Assembly: GCF_020193575.1 (NCBI RefSeq)
Contig: NZ_JADYVD010000001.1
Span: 1 to 64,000 of the forward strand
Length of the DNA: 64,000 nucleotides
Direction of reading: 5' to 3'
Source of the DNA: Ensifer sp. IC4062
GTDB taxonomy: Bacteria; Pseudomonadota; Alphaproteobacteria; Rhizobiales; Rhizobiaceae
A program made the translations under genes and the position numbers. Positions within the stretch are counted from its first letter, which is position 1; every line of letters begins with the position of its first letter. Below are positions 9,141 to 18,797 of the stretch, in pieces. The notes under the pieces were generated by a model that saw only the letters and a list, made by a program, of their open reading frames with translations, made no database searches and was not told the origin of the DNA.

Positions 9141-9727
9141 AGTCCGAATTGTTGGATGAAGCGTTCCCGGTAGCAAAACATCAGTTTGGCGCGCTTGTCG
9201 GGAAGATCGATTTCGCCCTGTTCCTCGAAGGCGCAGGCCGGCGCATAGCGAAGCAAGCGCCGAGCTTCGACGCTCGGTTCGCCGACGACCTTGATCGTCT
9301 CGGGATCGTCGAGAAAGAGGAAGCGGGTGAAGGCGCGGATGACTGCGGGCGCGATGCCGTGGCCGAAAAAGGCGGGTTCGCCGACCAGCATGTGCCAACC
9401 GCGGTCCTTCTCCTCGGCCGGATAATACCGGCCAAGAACATCGTCTTTCGCCCAATAGGCCTCCCAGTAGCTCATCGGGGTCCCGTCGATGAGGCCGATG
9501 TATGGATCCTGATGCGGATCGGCGAGATTGAGATCGATATAGGCGGCAATATCCTCGATTGGCTTGGCCATCTTCCACTGCGGCACGACATGCGCCTGGT
9601 TCATCCATCGCCACAGGAGGTTGAGATCGCGTTCCTTCTCCAGAAGCCGGAAGCTGATGGTTCGGCCAATATCCGTATCGTAGCGCGAATAGGCGAAGGG
9701 GTTGTCCGGCACGCGGTGCTCAAGCAT
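9137..9727 (-). CDS. rhbD: N-acyltransferase (IucB-like GNAT), rhizobactin
   Basis: A 196-residue GNAT-fold protein with the IucB-like signature region: [36 protein letters not shown], and [17 protein letters not shown]. It should acetylate the N-hydroxylated diaminopropane made by RhbE, using acetyl-CoA. The start at ATG 9727 overlaps the end of rhbC by 8 bases; the larger open frame reading back to 10168 is antisense-frame noise within rhbC. It is clearly related to the C-terminal half of the acyltransferase encoded behind rhtA. Confidence 0.9.
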   Translation of the reverse strand: MLEHRVPDNPFAYSRYDTDIGRTISFRLLEKERDLNLLWRWMNQAHVVPQWKMAKPIEDIAAYIDLNLADPHQDPYIGLIDGTPMSYWEAYWAKDDVLGRYYPAEEKDRGWHMLVGEPAFFGHGIAPAVIRAFTRFLFLDDPETIKVVGEPSVEARRLLRYAPACAFEEQGEIDLPDKRAKLMFCYRERFIQQFGL

Positions 9728-11477
9728 CTGCCAAGGCCTTTTCGGTCTCAAGCAGGGGATTCTTGATTTCGAGATAGACCGATTGCGTTTCGAGCGGGCC
9801 GACGAGCTCGTCCATCCGCGCAAGCCGCGTCTTGAGGTTCGCCTTGCACTGCAGCGTCGGTGCCAACATCTTGCGCACGAGGTGGGAGTTCGCGCCTTCG
9901 AGCGCCTCGATCCGGAGCAACTCACTCCGCAGCATGGCAAGTAGGATCGTTTCGCTGGCGAGCCCCTCACGCCCAAGCGCACCGACCATGCCGAGGACCG
10001 AATTGATGAAGGCGTAATAGAGCAGCCGCTCGTCCACCGCCTCCTCGCCGAAGACGGATTCGCTTGGCTCTCCGAGGCCCGGCAGCGCCTCGGCAAGCGC
10101 CTTGTGTGCGCGCTCATGATGGAAGAAGCCCTGGTTGTCGCGATAAAAGACGCCGATCGGATAGCCATCCTCGATCTCGATCAGGATGTTCTGCTGGTGG
10201 GCCTCCATGGCAATGCCATGGCGCAAATAGAGTCCGAAGACCGGCCGCACGAAGACTGTCAGGAACCGTTCGAACCAGTCCCGCGCAACGGCCTCGAGAG
10301 GGCGTCCTTCGAGCCGCGCCCGCTTGCGGAGCAGCGTCCCGAGCCGGCTGCCGCGGCCCGGCAGATGCTCGCACAGCGCTGCGAGCAGCGAAACGTTGCG
10401 ATCGGCATCCGCGCCGGTGAAGGGATTCTCGCGCATCGACACGGAAAGGCCGTCGATCACAACGCCATCGACCTTGACACCCATATAGGCCGGATCCGGT
10501 ACGAGCGTCAGTCCCGGATAGCTGCGGGAGAAATCCTGCCACAGCCGGTGGCGGCGGAAGCGGTACATGTCGTCGCCGCGAAGCAGCTCGCGGGCAAGGT
10601 TGATGCGCACGGAATTGGTGATGCCGACCCCAAGTGAGACCTTCAGCATGAATGGCGCATCCGGGCGGTAGAGCGTGCGCACCGATGAGGTCGGGAACCA
10701 GGGCTTGCCGGCCTCGCCGCAGTCGATCAGGCGGCCGTCTGCCACGAGCACGGCCACGGCTGGATCCTTGAGCATATGCTCCGCCTGCCAGGGGTGCACC
10801 GGCAGCAACGCGAAATCGCCCTCGGGCAGGCGCGATCTGATGATATCGAGATCGCTCCCCATTGCCTTCTTCAGCCAATCCTCGGCCGACGGCAAACCCT
10901 CGGAATGACCGGTATGGAAACGGCTGCGGTCGACGGCGAACCAGCGCATCGGGAACCCGGCTGCGAATTCCGGCGAATAGCGGCGCTCTTCTGCTTCCGT
11001 CATGCCCTCCCGGCTCTTCGGGCAGGGGTGAATGCCGTGGCCGGCAATCAGCCCCTGTTCCGCCGCGATGAAGGAGACCTCGTCACCGACGAGACCGGCA
11101 AGGTCCGCCGCGCGTGCCTCGAGCGCCGCTTCGATCAGGAGACGGCTGGAATGCGTACGTTTCAACAGGTCCGCCTGGCCTTCCTTTGCCGCAGCGGACG
11201 GTTCCAGCCGCTCAACGACGGCGGTGATCGCTTCCACAATGCTGATCGCTTGCGACCCCTCTTTGCCGGTGAGCGTCACCGGCTCGCCGAACAGGTGATG
11301 GCCCGTCGGCGAACGATAAAGGACGGGCAGATCGAGGGTGCCGCCATCCTCCGGGAACGTCAGCGCGAAGTGCGATCGCCCCGGCTCGTCCGACCAGCGA
11401 ATGCGATCGGGATATTCGCGTGCCACGCAGTTAAGGAGGGAGCGCAGGGTGAGCGTTGCGGCGTTATGCGCGTGCAT
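9720..11477 (-). CDS. rhbC: IucA/IucC-family siderophore synthetase, rhizobactin
   Basis: A 585-residue NIS synthetase paralogous to RhbF. It shows [51 protein letters not shown], and [26 protein letters not shown], the residues that build the ATP and citrate sites of the family. It probably performs one of the two condensations onto citrate. The ATG at 11477 is preceded by GGAGACCC and overlaps the end of rhbB by 14 bases. Tight overlaps on both sides show that it is translated as part of one rhtX-rhbABCDEF message. Confidence 0.92.
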   Translation of the reverse strand: MHAHNAATLTLRSLLNCVAREYPDRIRWSDEPGRSHFALTFPEDGGTLDLPVLYRSPTGHHLFGEPVTLTGKEGSQAISIVEAITAVVERLEPSAAAKEGQADLLKRTHSSRLLIEAALEARAADLAGLVGDEVSFIAAEQGLIAGHGIHPCPKSREGMTEAEERRYSPEFAAGFPMRWFAVDRSRFHTGHSEGLPSAEDWLKKAMGSDLDIIRSRLPEGDFALLPVHPWQAEHMLKDPAVAVLVADGRLIDCGEAGKPWFPTSSVRTLYRPDAPFMLKVSLGVGITNSVRINLARELLRGDDMYRFRRHRLWQDFSRSYPGLTLVPDPAYMGVKVDGVVIDGLSVSMRENPFTGADADRNVSLLAALCEHLPGRGSRLGTLLRKRARLEGRPLEAVARDWFERFLTVFVRPVFGLYLRHGIAMEAHQQNILIEIEDGYPIGVFYRDNQGFFHHERAHKALAEALPGLGEPSESVFGEEAVDERLLYYAFINSVLGMVGALGREGLASETILLAMLRSELLRIEALEGANSHLVRKMLAPTLQCKANLKTRLARMDELVGPLETQSVYLEIKNPLLETEKALADA

Positions 11478-12951
11478 GATGGGTCTCCAGTTCGCGGGCC
11501 GTTTCGCCAATCGCATCAAGGACGCGATGAACGACATCCGGGGTTGAACGCGGATTGATGAGCGTGAGTTTGAAGTGGATGCGGCCGTCGAAAACGGTCG
11601 TCGCGAGGGCAGCGATGCCGGCGTGAAAGAGCACCGCACGCGTCTTCAGCGTGATTTCATCGGCGAGATCCGGCCCGCTGGCCGAGACGTAGCGGAACAG
11701 AACGGTCGAGAGTGATGGCGGCCGGGCGAGACGCAGATAATCGCGGGCGCCGATCGCCTCCGCAGCGGCGCGGGTGTTTTCGAGTGTCTGGCAGATCAGT
11801 GCGTCGAGGCCGTCTCGGCCGATCGCACGCATGGTCATCAGGACCTTCAGTGCATCGGCCCTTCGTGTCGTCTGCATCGAACGCTCGACGAGATTCGGCG
11901 CATCGCCAAAGGCGGCATCTTCCGGATTGAGGTAGTCGGCCTTGCTGGCAAGCGGCGCGAAATGCGCCTGGTCGGCAAGGAGAAGCGCGCCGCAACTGAT
12001 CGGCTGGAACAGCATCTTGTGAAAATCGAGCGCGATCGAATGGGCGCGCTCAAGTCCCGCAAGACGGCCGCGATGCCGGGAGAAGAGAAGCCCGCCGCCG
12101 TAGGCGGCATCCACATGCATCCAGATATCCCGCGCTGCGGCGAGATTGCCGATCTCGTCAAGTGGATCGATGGCCCCAAGGTCGGTCGTTCCCGCCGTCG
12201 CAACGACAGCCACCGGCACCCGGCCCTCGCCGACGGCGCGGCGCAGCCCGGCTTCCAGCGCCGACACCGACATTCGGCCCTCGGCATCCGTTGCAATGGC
12301 GATGACCGCATCATCGGCGAAGCCGAGTATGGCTGCGCTTTTGCGGATGCTGAAATGCGACTGTTCCGATGTGAGGATGGCACCGGACCTTCGCGCTTGT
12401 GCGCCGAACCGCGCGGCGGCCAGATACAGGGCCGTCATGTTCGATTGGCTGCCACCACTGGTGAAGCTGCCGCTCGCCAAGGCAGGCAGTCCTGCAAGTT
12501 TCGTGAGTTCAGCGAGCACCCTTTCCTCGACGAGGGTGGCGAAGGGCGATTGATCCCACGAATCGAGCGACTGGTTGGTGGCCGAGATCAAGACTTCCGC
12601 CGCGAGTGCGGGCACCGCAACAGGGCAATGGAGATGTGCCACAGCCGCCGGATGACCGACCGCCAGTGCATGCTCGAGCGCCGGCCTGCCGATGTCGGCA
12701 AGTGCAGCGGCGATCCCTGTTCCGACGTCGGGGAGTGGATCGATATTGTCGAGAAGTCCGCGCAGTCCCTGAACGCTCGTGCCCGAGTAGAGGCTGCCCG
12801 CGGTTGCCGTGCCGTCGGCAACCAGTTCGACCGCCTGTAGCATGGCTTCGCGAAAGGCCCGGCGCGATGCTGTGCTCGGCCCAAGTATCTGGTCCGCGTA
12901 ATCCGGCTCGTTGGCCGGCGCGGCCTTGAGTGCGGCGACATTCACGTTCAT
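11464..12951 (-). CDS. rhbB: L-2,4-diaminobutyrate decarboxylase (PLP, group II)
   Basis: A 495-residue group II PLP decarboxylase. Visible features are FTSGGSQSNMTALYLA, MHVDAAYGGG with the PLP-contacting Asp, and DFHKMLFQP, where Lys312 is the expected Schiff-base lysine. It converts L-2,4-diaminobutyrate from RhbA to 1,3-diaminopropane, the backbone amine of rhizobactin 1021. The length is normal for the family. The start ATG at 12951 overlaps the rhbA stop as ATGA, so the two enzymes are translationally coupled. Confidence 0.93.
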   Translation of the reverse strand: MNVNVAALKAAPANEPDYADQILGPSTASRRAFREAMLQAVELVADGTATAGSLYSGTSVQGLRGLLDNIDPLPDVGTGIAAALADIGRPALEHALAVGHPAAVAHLHCPVAVPALAAEVLISATNQSLDSWDQSPFATLVEERVLAELTKLAGLPALASGSFTSGGSQSNMTALYLAAARFGAQARRSGAILTSEQSHFSIRKSAAILGFADDAVIAIATDAEGRMSVSALEAGLRRAVGEGRVPVAVVATAGTTDLGAIDPLDEIGNLAAARDIWMHVDAAYGGGLLFSRHRGRLAGLERAHSIALDFHKMLFQPISCGALLLADQAHFAPLASKADYLNPEDAAFGDAPNLVERSMQTTRRADALKVLMTMRAIGRDGLDALICQTLENTRAAAEAIGARDYLRLARPPSLSTVLFRYVSASGPDLADEITLKTRAVLFHAGIAALATTVFDGRIHFKLTLINPRSTPDVVHRVLDAIGETARELETHHARA

Positions 12952-14303
12952 GCGGCCTTGCGTCCAAGGCGCTCGAATGCGGCGGCAAGAAAGCTGCAGA
13001 CTTGGTCGATCTCCGCATCGGATATGGTGAGCGGCGGCAAAAGCCTGAGCACACTGCCGAAGCGGCCGCCGGTTTCGAGGATGACTCCGGCACGGAATAC
13101 CTCGTTCTGGATCATCCGGGCGATTTCCGCTCCATGCGGAGGATGTCCGAGCGCATCCGCCCGACCATCCGGATCAACGATTTCGACGCCGAGCATCAGG
13201 CCTTCGCCGCGCACCTCGCCGACATAGGGCGTATGTGCCGCGAGCCGCTCGAGATTGGCGCGCAGCCTCCGCCCCGCAATGGCCGCCCGTTCGACAAGGC
13301 CGTCCCGCTCGATGATCTCCAGCGTCTTGGAGCCGGCCGCCATCGCGAGCTGATTGCCGCGGAAGGTGCCTGCATGAGCGCCGGGCTTCCACAGATCGAG
13401 ACCCTCGCGATAGACGACGACGGCCAGCGGAAGGCCGCCGCCGATCGCCTTGGAAAGCACGATCATGTCGGGGACGATGCCGGCCTTCTGGAAGGCATAG
13501 AAGCTGCCGGTCCGGCCAACGCCGCTCTGCACCTCGTCGAGGATGAGCGGAATGCCGAGATCGCGCGTCACGCGGCGAACCGCGCGCAACCATTCGACCG
13601 GAGCCGGAATGACACCACCTTCGCCCTGCACGGCTTCAAGAATGACCGCCGCCGGAAGGTTGATTCCGCCTTCGGGATCCCGAAGTGCCCGCTCGAAATA
13701 TTCGGCGGCAAGATTTGCCGTTTCCTCGCCGCCGCGGCCGAATGGGCAACGATAGGCATAGGGATAAGGGAAGAAGTGGGTGCCCGGCACAAGCTGGCCG
13801 ACATGCGCCTTCGGCGCGAGCGAGCCCATGAGCGAAAGCGAGCCCTGCGACATGCCGTGATAGGCGCCCCGGAACGAGACGATGTCGGTACGGCCGGTCG
13901 CCGTCTTGGCGAGCTTGATGGCGGCTTCGACGGCGTCCGTGCCGCTCGGCGAGCAAAACTGGATCCTGGCCTCCTCGCGGAGCCCCGCCGGGAGAGTTTC
14001 GAAGATGTCGGCCACGAACCGGTCCTTCACCGGCGTCGTCAGGTCGAGCGTGTGGAGCGGAAGCCCGGAACGGAGCACCTCCTGCAGCGCCTCGATCACC
14101 TCCGGGTGATTATGGCCGAGCGCCAGCGTGCCGGCACCCGCAAGGCAATCGAGATAGGTTCTGCCATCGACATCGGTCACGGTTGATCCGAGGGCCGACT
14201 TCAGAGCAACGGGAAAACGACGCGGATAGCTGCGGGCATTCGACTCTCGTCTCGCCTGCCGGTCGAGATAGAAGGCATTGCTGGCGCGTGCGGAAGCATC
14301 CAT
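12948..14303 (-). CDS. rhbA: L-2,4-diaminobutyrate:2-oxoglutarate aminotransferase (class III)
   Basis: A 451-residue class III aminotransferase of the EctB/DABA-transaminase group. Motifs are CSPSGTDAVEAAIKLAK, FRGAYHGMSQGS, ILDEVQSGVGRTGSFYAFQ, and VLSKAIGGGLP with the PLP lysine at 285. It aminates aspartate beta-semialdehyde to L-2,4-diaminobutyrate. It begins 60 bases after rhtX with no sign of a separate promoter, and is coupled to rhbB. EctB of ectoine synthesis has the same reaction, but the decarboxylase partner and siderophore genes settle the role here. Confidence 0.93.
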   Translation of the reverse strand: MDASARASNAFYLDRQARRESNARSYPRRFPVALKSALGSTVTDVDGRTYLDCLAGAGTLALGHNHPEVIEALQEVLRSGLPLHTLDLTTPVKDRFVADIFETLPAGLREEARIQFCSPSGTDAVEAAIKLAKTATGRTDIVSFRGAYHGMSQGSLSLMGSLAPKAHVGQLVPGTHFFPYPYAYRCPFGRGGEETANLAAEYFERALRDPEGGINLPAAVILEAVQGEGGVIPAPVEWLRAVRRVTRDLGIPLILDEVQSGVGRTGSFYAFQKAGIVPDMIVLSKAIGGGLPLAVVVYREGLDLWKPGAHAGTFRGNQLAMAAGSKTLEIIERDGLVERAAIAGRRLRANLERLAAHTPYVGEVRGEGLMLGVEIVDPDGRADALGHPPHGAEIARMIQNEVFRAGVILETGGRFGSVLRLLPPLTISDAEIDQVCSFLAAAFERLGRKAA

Positions 14304-14363
14304 GAGATCAACTCCGTTCGAGATTTGCCGGTCAAAATATTCCGGTGAAGCCTGCGGCAGGGC

Positions 14364-15632
14364 TCAGACGCCTGCCGGTAACGGCTTGGGACATGCCTTG
14401 ATCTTTTCCAGCATCCAGACGGACACACCGATGCCGAGGACGGAGATCGCGGTCGCTGAGGAAAAGAGCGTTGCGTAGCCGAACTGGTCGGCAATGTAGC
14501 CTGCGATCGACGTGCCGATCAGGTAGACGATCAGTTCTGCACAGCTGAGGATTGTAAAATCCGTGCCGGGCTGATCGTCGGAGGAAGACGCCATGAAAAA
14601 GGAATAGATTGCGACCAGTTCCATGTAGCGGATCAAGGTCTGGAAGGCGGACGCCGACATGGCGACGGCCACACCCGGCCACACGCCGAATGCATTCAAC
14701 GCGAAGGCGAGAAAGCAGAGGCTGCGAAGACCGCCGAGCAGAATGAGCGTCGCGGTCAATCCTGCCTTGCGGATGATCAACGCGGCGATCGCTGCACCGA
14801 GAAGCCCGGCCGTCGCGGCGGCACCTCCGGACAGATAGCCGATCCAGGCTGTCGGCACCTTGCTGTCGACGAGGTAGGCGCCTTCCATACCACGCACGAG
14901 GCCTTCGCTCGCCCTGTAGGTGAGGGCGAAGGCAAGAATCATCCAGGCGTTCGGCCGCCGGAAAAAGCCGAGGAGGCTTGGTCGATAGCGAGGAGCCGCA
15001 TTCGCGCCGTGCTTGACCTTGTCGTGCATCCAAATCGCCGAGATCAGCGGCAGCAGCGACAGGCATGAGACCAGCAGGATCGTCGATCGCCAACCGATCT
15101 TATGGAAGAGGACCAGTGTCAGCGTGCCGCCGATGATGACACCGAGCGCGACGGAACCTGCCTGCACCGCATTTCCGATCGGCCGCGTCCCGCCGCTGAG
15201 GTGCCGCACCGCATAACCGTCGGTGGCGATGTCCTGAACCGAGGACAAAAGCGTGATGCAGATGCCGATTGCGAAGAGCACACCGGCATGGCTTGGCTCG
15301 ACTAGGGCCATCGACGCGATGCCGGCACTGACGAGAAGCTGCGTCGAGACCACCCAACCGCGGCGGTGGCCGAGCCTTGGCCAAAGCGCCCAGCGATCGA
15401 CGACAGGTGCGACGGCGAATTTCAACACGAGCGGCAGCATCAGCAGCGAGAACAGTCCGATAGCGGTACGCGACGCGCCGCTCTCGCGCATAAGGGGCGG
15501 TAGGGCCACGAGCAGGAGATAAGTCGGGATCCCCTGGGCGAGGTAGAGCCCGCCCAAGACCGCGTAGAGCCTTCCAACGCCTTGCGCCGCCGTCCGCTCG
15601 CGGACCCGTGAAGAAGCCTGCATAATCGTCAT
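14364..15632 (-). CDS. rhtX: Inner-membrane rhizobactin permease, RhtX/FptX type MFS
   Basis: A 422-residue major-facilitator protein with about 12 hydrophobic segments. The start (LYAVLGGLYLAQGIPTYLLL), the short loop PVVDRWALWPRLGHRRGW and SSVQDIATDGYAVRHL are typical of RhtX/FptX/AmpG-like single-unit siderophore permeases. It takes the ferric siderophore from periplasm to cytoplasm without an ABC system. The ATG at 15632 follows AAGGAACC by about eleven bases; a second ATG at 15623 is possible. It is the first gene of the biosynthesis operon, as known for Sinorhizobium meliloti, and lies behind the conserved operator at 15698-15783. Confidence 0.88.
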   Translation of the reverse strand: MTIMQASSRVRERTAAQGVGRLYAVLGGLYLAQGIPTYLLLVALPPLMRESGASRTAIGLFSLLMLPLVLKFAVAPVVDRWALWPRLGHRRGWVVSTQLLVSAGIASMALVEPSHAGVLFAIGICITLLSSVQDIATDGYAVRHLSGGTRPIGNAVQAGSVALGVIIGGTLTLVLFHKIGWRSTILLVSCLSLLPLISAIWMHDKVKHGANAAPRYRPSLLGFFRRPNAWMILAFALTYRASEGLVRGMEGAYLVDSKVPTAWIGYLSGGAAATAGLLGAAIAALIIRKAGLTATLILLGGLRSLCFLAFALNAFGVWPGVAVAMSASAFQTLIRYMELVAIYSFFMASSSDDQPGTDFTILSCAELIVYLIGTSIAGYIADQFGYATLFSSATAISVLGIGVSVWMLEKIKACPKPLPAGV

Positions 15633-15697
15633 CGTCGCTAGGTTCCTTGCTCCGCAGTGCCGAGCACCGTGATTGTCGCGTCTCGCGTGGCTCACTG

Positions 15698-15783
15698 ATA
15701 AACAGGAGTATTTTGCTCATGTTTAATGGGGCAAGTGACGAAAGGCTTGGATACGAGCGAACCTGATTAAGACAATTGCGAAC
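15698..15783 (-). promoter_or_regulatory. rhtX-rhbABCDEF promoter/operator block, candidate RhrA site
   Basis: Second copy of the block seen upstream of rhtA. It contains TCATGTTTAATGGG (15717-15730), GCTTGGATA (15745-15753), and GCGAAC at 15757 and 15778, again 21 bases apart. The block starts 66 bases before the rhtX ATG, a similar offset to rhtA. The rest of the gap to the ROK gene (15784-16030) shows nothing recognisable. Confidence 0.7.
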
Positions 15784-16030
15784 GAGCCCTCGGGAGACAC
15801 AACGCAAGGCGCGCCAAGAGTCTTCGAATGGACGGAGATTGCCACCGAGACGTTCCTATCCAGGAACCTGTTCGTCCGAAACCGGCGAAACAGCCGGAGC
15901 TTTTAAGGGCGGCAACGGGCGCGGCGGATTGCCGAAGGTCACACCGGTGCCAATGCTTTCGAATCCAGTAAAGAGCGAGGAGTGACTCTTTTGCTCGCCG
16001 GACGCAAAGCAACCATGCGAGAAGAACAAG

Positions 16031-17185
16031 TTACCCGCTGGGCAGGCGCTCGAAATCGAATATGCCTTGTGTTGCCAAGGCTGCGGCGCCTCTCGCCCAG
16101 GAACTGGGGACCCAGTCCGTCTGTATCTCGGGTTTGGAGAAGAAAAGGAACTGGTCCATTGATCGCTTGAGCGGGTGGAGGAGGGCGTCGCCGAACTGGA
16201 CGGCTTCGCCTCCGACGACGATCACCTCGGGATCGAACAGGTTCACGAGGTCCGCCAGGTGCCTGCCGATGCGTGATCCCGCGTTCGCCAGGATCTCCAA
16301 GGCGTCTTCGTCGCCGTCGGCGGCGGAAGCGACGAAGTCGTCCCTTGTCGGTTCGATGCCTCTCCGGCGTCCCCATTCGGCAATCATGTATGGCTCGGCG
16401 GCGTGCGCCATGAGACATCCGCGCCGGCCGCACTCGCAGAGTTCCCCGCCCGGCACGGAGGTGATGTGTCCGAGCTTGCCTGCCGCGCTGTTGCTTCCGT
16501 GGTAGATATCGCCATTCAGCACCAGGGAGCAGCCGATCCCCGCGCCGATGGCGAGGGCCGCAAAGTTGCGGTGATTGCGGCCGGCGCCGAACAGCTTTTG
16601 CGCAATTGCAAAGGCGTTGACGTCGTCATCTATCCAGACAGGGGCGCGCACCCGCTCCGCCAGCATTTCTGCGAAGGGAAGATTGCGCCAGCCGAAGCGG
16701 GGGCTTTGGAGGCAGACGCCGTTCCTGGGGTCCACCTCGCCGGGGATCGATACGCCGATCCCCATGATGTCGTTCTCGTCACGGGTAGCGTGCGCCAGAA
16801 GGCGCGGGATGGCGTCCCGGATTGCCTCGATCATGCCCTCCGGGGTGGTGTCAGTAACGGTTGCCTGCAGCGTGGCAAGCGGAGATGTAGCGAGGTCCGT
16901 GAGCACGCAGTCGATGCTGCTGCGGTTGAGTTTGAAGCCCACCGCCAGGTGCGCCTCGTAATTGATGTCCACCGGTATGGGCCTGCGACCATTCGAGCTC
17001 GCGACCGCCTCCCGTTCCACTACCAACGCCTCGTCCACCAGTTCCGTGACGACGAACGTGACGGCTGCAGGGCTGAGACCCGTGACCGAGGCGAGTTCCG
17101 CCCTCGATAGCGGGCCGCGGTTGCGCAGCAGATTCAAGATCAGCCGCCTGTTCAGCGCGCGCGACGTGCTCGCATTCCCTTTCAA
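16031..17185 (-). CDS. ROK-family transcriptional repressor (XylR/NagC-like)
   Basis: A 384-residue protein. Residues about 10-65 are a winged helix-turn-helix (RGPLSRAELASVTGLSPAAVT), and the rest is a ROK sugar-kinase-like domain with the zinc motif CECGRRGC and GHITSVPGGELC. The N-terminal ATP-binding motif is not that of a kinase, so it is a sugar-sensing regulator rather than an enzyme. It diverges from the sugar importer and beta-galactosidase operon at 17388, which it most likely represses until an inducing sugar binds. A palindrome directly in front of it (17202-17222) is a candidate operator. The inducing sugar cannot be read from sequence. Confidence 0.85.
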   Translation of the reverse strand: MKGNASTSRALNRRLILNLLRNRGPLSRAELASVTGLSPAAVTFVVTELVDEALVVEREAVASSNGRRPIPVDINYEAHLAVGFKLNRSSIDCVLTDLATSPLATLQATVTDTTPEGMIEAIRDAIPRLLAHATRDENDIMGIGVSIPGEVDPRNGVCLQSPRFGWRNLPFAEMLAERVRAPVWIDDDVNAFAIAQKLFGAGRNHRNFAALAIGAGIGCSLVLNGDIYHGSNSAAGKLGHITSVPGGELCECGRRGCLMAHAAEPYMIAEWGRRRGIEPTRDDFVASAADGDEDALEILANAGSRIGRHLADLVNLFDPEVIVVGGEAVQFGDALLHPLKRSMDQFLFFSKPEIQTDWVPSSWARGAAALATQGIFDFERLPSG

Positions 17186-17201
17186 GGCTGCATCTCCCGT
17201 T

Positions 17202-17222
17202 AGTTTATTTCTTAAATTAACT
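17202..17222. promoter_or_regulatory. Imperfect palindrome, candidate ROK operator
   Basis: AGTTTATTT and AAATTAACT are inverted repeats matching at 8 of 9 positions around a CTT spacer. The element is AT-rich in a GC-rich background and lies between the divergent ROK gene and the ABC operon. The look is like NagC/XylR boxes of the ROK family. Confidence 0.55.
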
Positions 17223-17387
17223 CTTGTTCCTGCTCCGAAGTTAAGCTAGCTTTTATTCATTGGCAATGAGGAGGAGTGTGCGGAAAGCCAATTTCCCGAA
17301 CTCCGCACGATCGCAAAATTTCTGTTCCAAGAGGCTTGGGCGCCGCTCGCCCTGGCGTGGCGGAGCTTTGTCCTGGGAGGATATGGA

Positions 17388-18668
17388 ATGGCATCCAACG
17401 ACATCATCAAGCTGGTCACTCGCGCCCCGGCGTCGCGTCGGCAGTTTCTCATCGGCGCGGGCACAGCGCTTGCGGGAATGACGCTCGGCGCTCCGGCGAT
17501 CGCGCAGAGCAAGGAACTGACGATCATCTCCAACATCGGCAACGCCTCGCAGCGCGAGGTGCTCCAGCGGATCGCGAGCGCCTACGAGAAGGAGAGCGGT
17601 GTCAAGGTGGCCATCAACAACATGGATCACGAGGCGCACAAGACCGCCATCCGCAGCTATCTCGTCGTCGGAGCGCCGGACATCTGCTTCTGGTTCTCGG
17701 GCAACCGCATGAAGGCTTTCGTTAAGCGCGAGCTTTTCGACGACATCTCCGACCTGTTCGAGCGCGAGAACTACAAGAGTGTGCTTGGCCCGGCAGCGGG
17801 CGCCGTCACGGTTGATGGAAGGCAATACGGACTTCCGCTCGGCGGCCTGCTGTGGGGGCTCTTCTACCGCAAGGACGTCTTCGCCGAGAAGGGCTGGACG
17901 CCGCCTAAGACCATGCAACAGCTGCTTTCGCTCGGTGAGCAGGCGAAGTCGGCGGGCATGATCCCGGTGAGCATGGGGACCAAGGAGATGTGGCCAGCGG
18001 CCGGCTGGTTCGACCACATGAACCTGCGCATCAACGGCCTCGACAAACATATGGCGCTGATGGACGGCAAGATGTCCTACACCGACCCCACAATGCTTCC
18101 GGTCTTCGACAAGTGGGCAGAACTGATCAATGCCGGGCTGTTCAGCCCGAACGGAACATCCTTCGGCTGGGAACAGGCAGCGGCCGCGCTCGCCCAGAAG
18201 AAGGCTGCCATGATGGATCTCGCAGGCTTCATCAAATACGGATTCCCGCAAGACCAGCAGGACCAGATCGCATTCGCTCCCTTCCCGGAGATCGTCCAGG
18301 GCATGGCGCGTTACGAGGATTTCGCGCTGAATTCGATACATGTTCCGAAGAACGCCAAGAACAAGGAAAACGCCCGCGATTTCCTGGCCTTCTTCTACAA
18401 ACCGGACAACCTCTCAGCATTCCTCGAGACCGAAAGCGCGGTCCCGCCGCGCAATGACTGCCCGCCGAGCAAGGACCCGCTCGTTAATGCCGCGGTCGAG
18501 TCGCTGAAGACCGTCGAAGGCTCCGCGCAATACTACGACCGCGACACCGACCCCGACATGGCGCAAGAGGGCTTGAAGGGTTTCCAGGAGTTCATGGCCA
18601 AGCCTGACCGACGCGACCAGATACTCGAGCGCCTCGAAACCACGCGCAAGCGCATCTTCAAGGCGTGA
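17388..18668 (+). CDS. Sugar ABC transporter substrate-binding protein (Tat-exported)
   Basis: A 426-residue family 1 extracellular solute-binding protein. The N-terminus has a twin-arginine signal (SRRQFLIGAGTALAG) ending near APAIAQS, so export as a folded protein is likely. The mature part has the usual LTIISN start, YGLPLGGLLWGLFYRKDVF and a long C-terminal lobe. It captures an oligosaccharide in the periplasm for the permeases that follow. The ATG at 17388 was chosen because GGGAGG lies just upstream. A stem-loop follows the gene, which would favour higher levels of this component than of the permeases. Confidence 0.88.
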   Translation: MASNDIIKLVTRAPASRRQFLIGAGTALAGMTLGAPAIAQSKELTIISNIGNASQREVLQRIASAYEKESGVKVAINNMDHEAHKTAIRSYLVVGAPDICFWFSGNRMKAFVKRELFDDISDLFERENYKSVLGPAAGAVTVDGRQYGLPLGGLLWGLFYRKDVFAEKGWTPPKTMQQLLSLGEQAKSAGMIPVSMGTKEMWPAAGWFDHMNLRINGLDKHMALMDGKMSYTDPTMLPVFDKWAELINAGLFSPNGTSFGWEQAAAALAQKKAAMMDLAGFIKYGFPQDQQDQIAFAPFPEIVQGMARYEDFALNSIHVPKNAKNKENARDFLAFFYKPDNLSAFLETESAVPPRNDCPPSKDPLVNAAVESLKTVEGSAQYYDRDTDPDMAQEGLKGFQEFMAKPDRRDQILERLETTRKRIFKA

Positions 18669-18675
18669 ACCTCGC

Positions 18676-18707
18676 GCGGCCGCTCTTCTCTCCCAAGAGC
18701 AGGCCGC
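18676..18707 (+). terminator. Stem-loop after the binding-protein gene (attenuator or mRNA stabiliser)
   Basis: GCGGCCGCTCTT (18676-18687) pairs with AAGAGC-A-GGCCGC (18695-18707) around a seven-base loop, with one bulged A and no T run. Such structures behind binding-protein genes usually protect the upstream message or give partial termination, rather than complete stops. Confidence 0.55.
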
Positions 18708-18797
18708 AACAGGGCAGGGCTGCAGCACAGACCTGTGGTCCTGCCTGCCTCCGGTCAATGAGGCCGGCCTTCGAAGCCTTCGTGAGTGATCTTGAAA

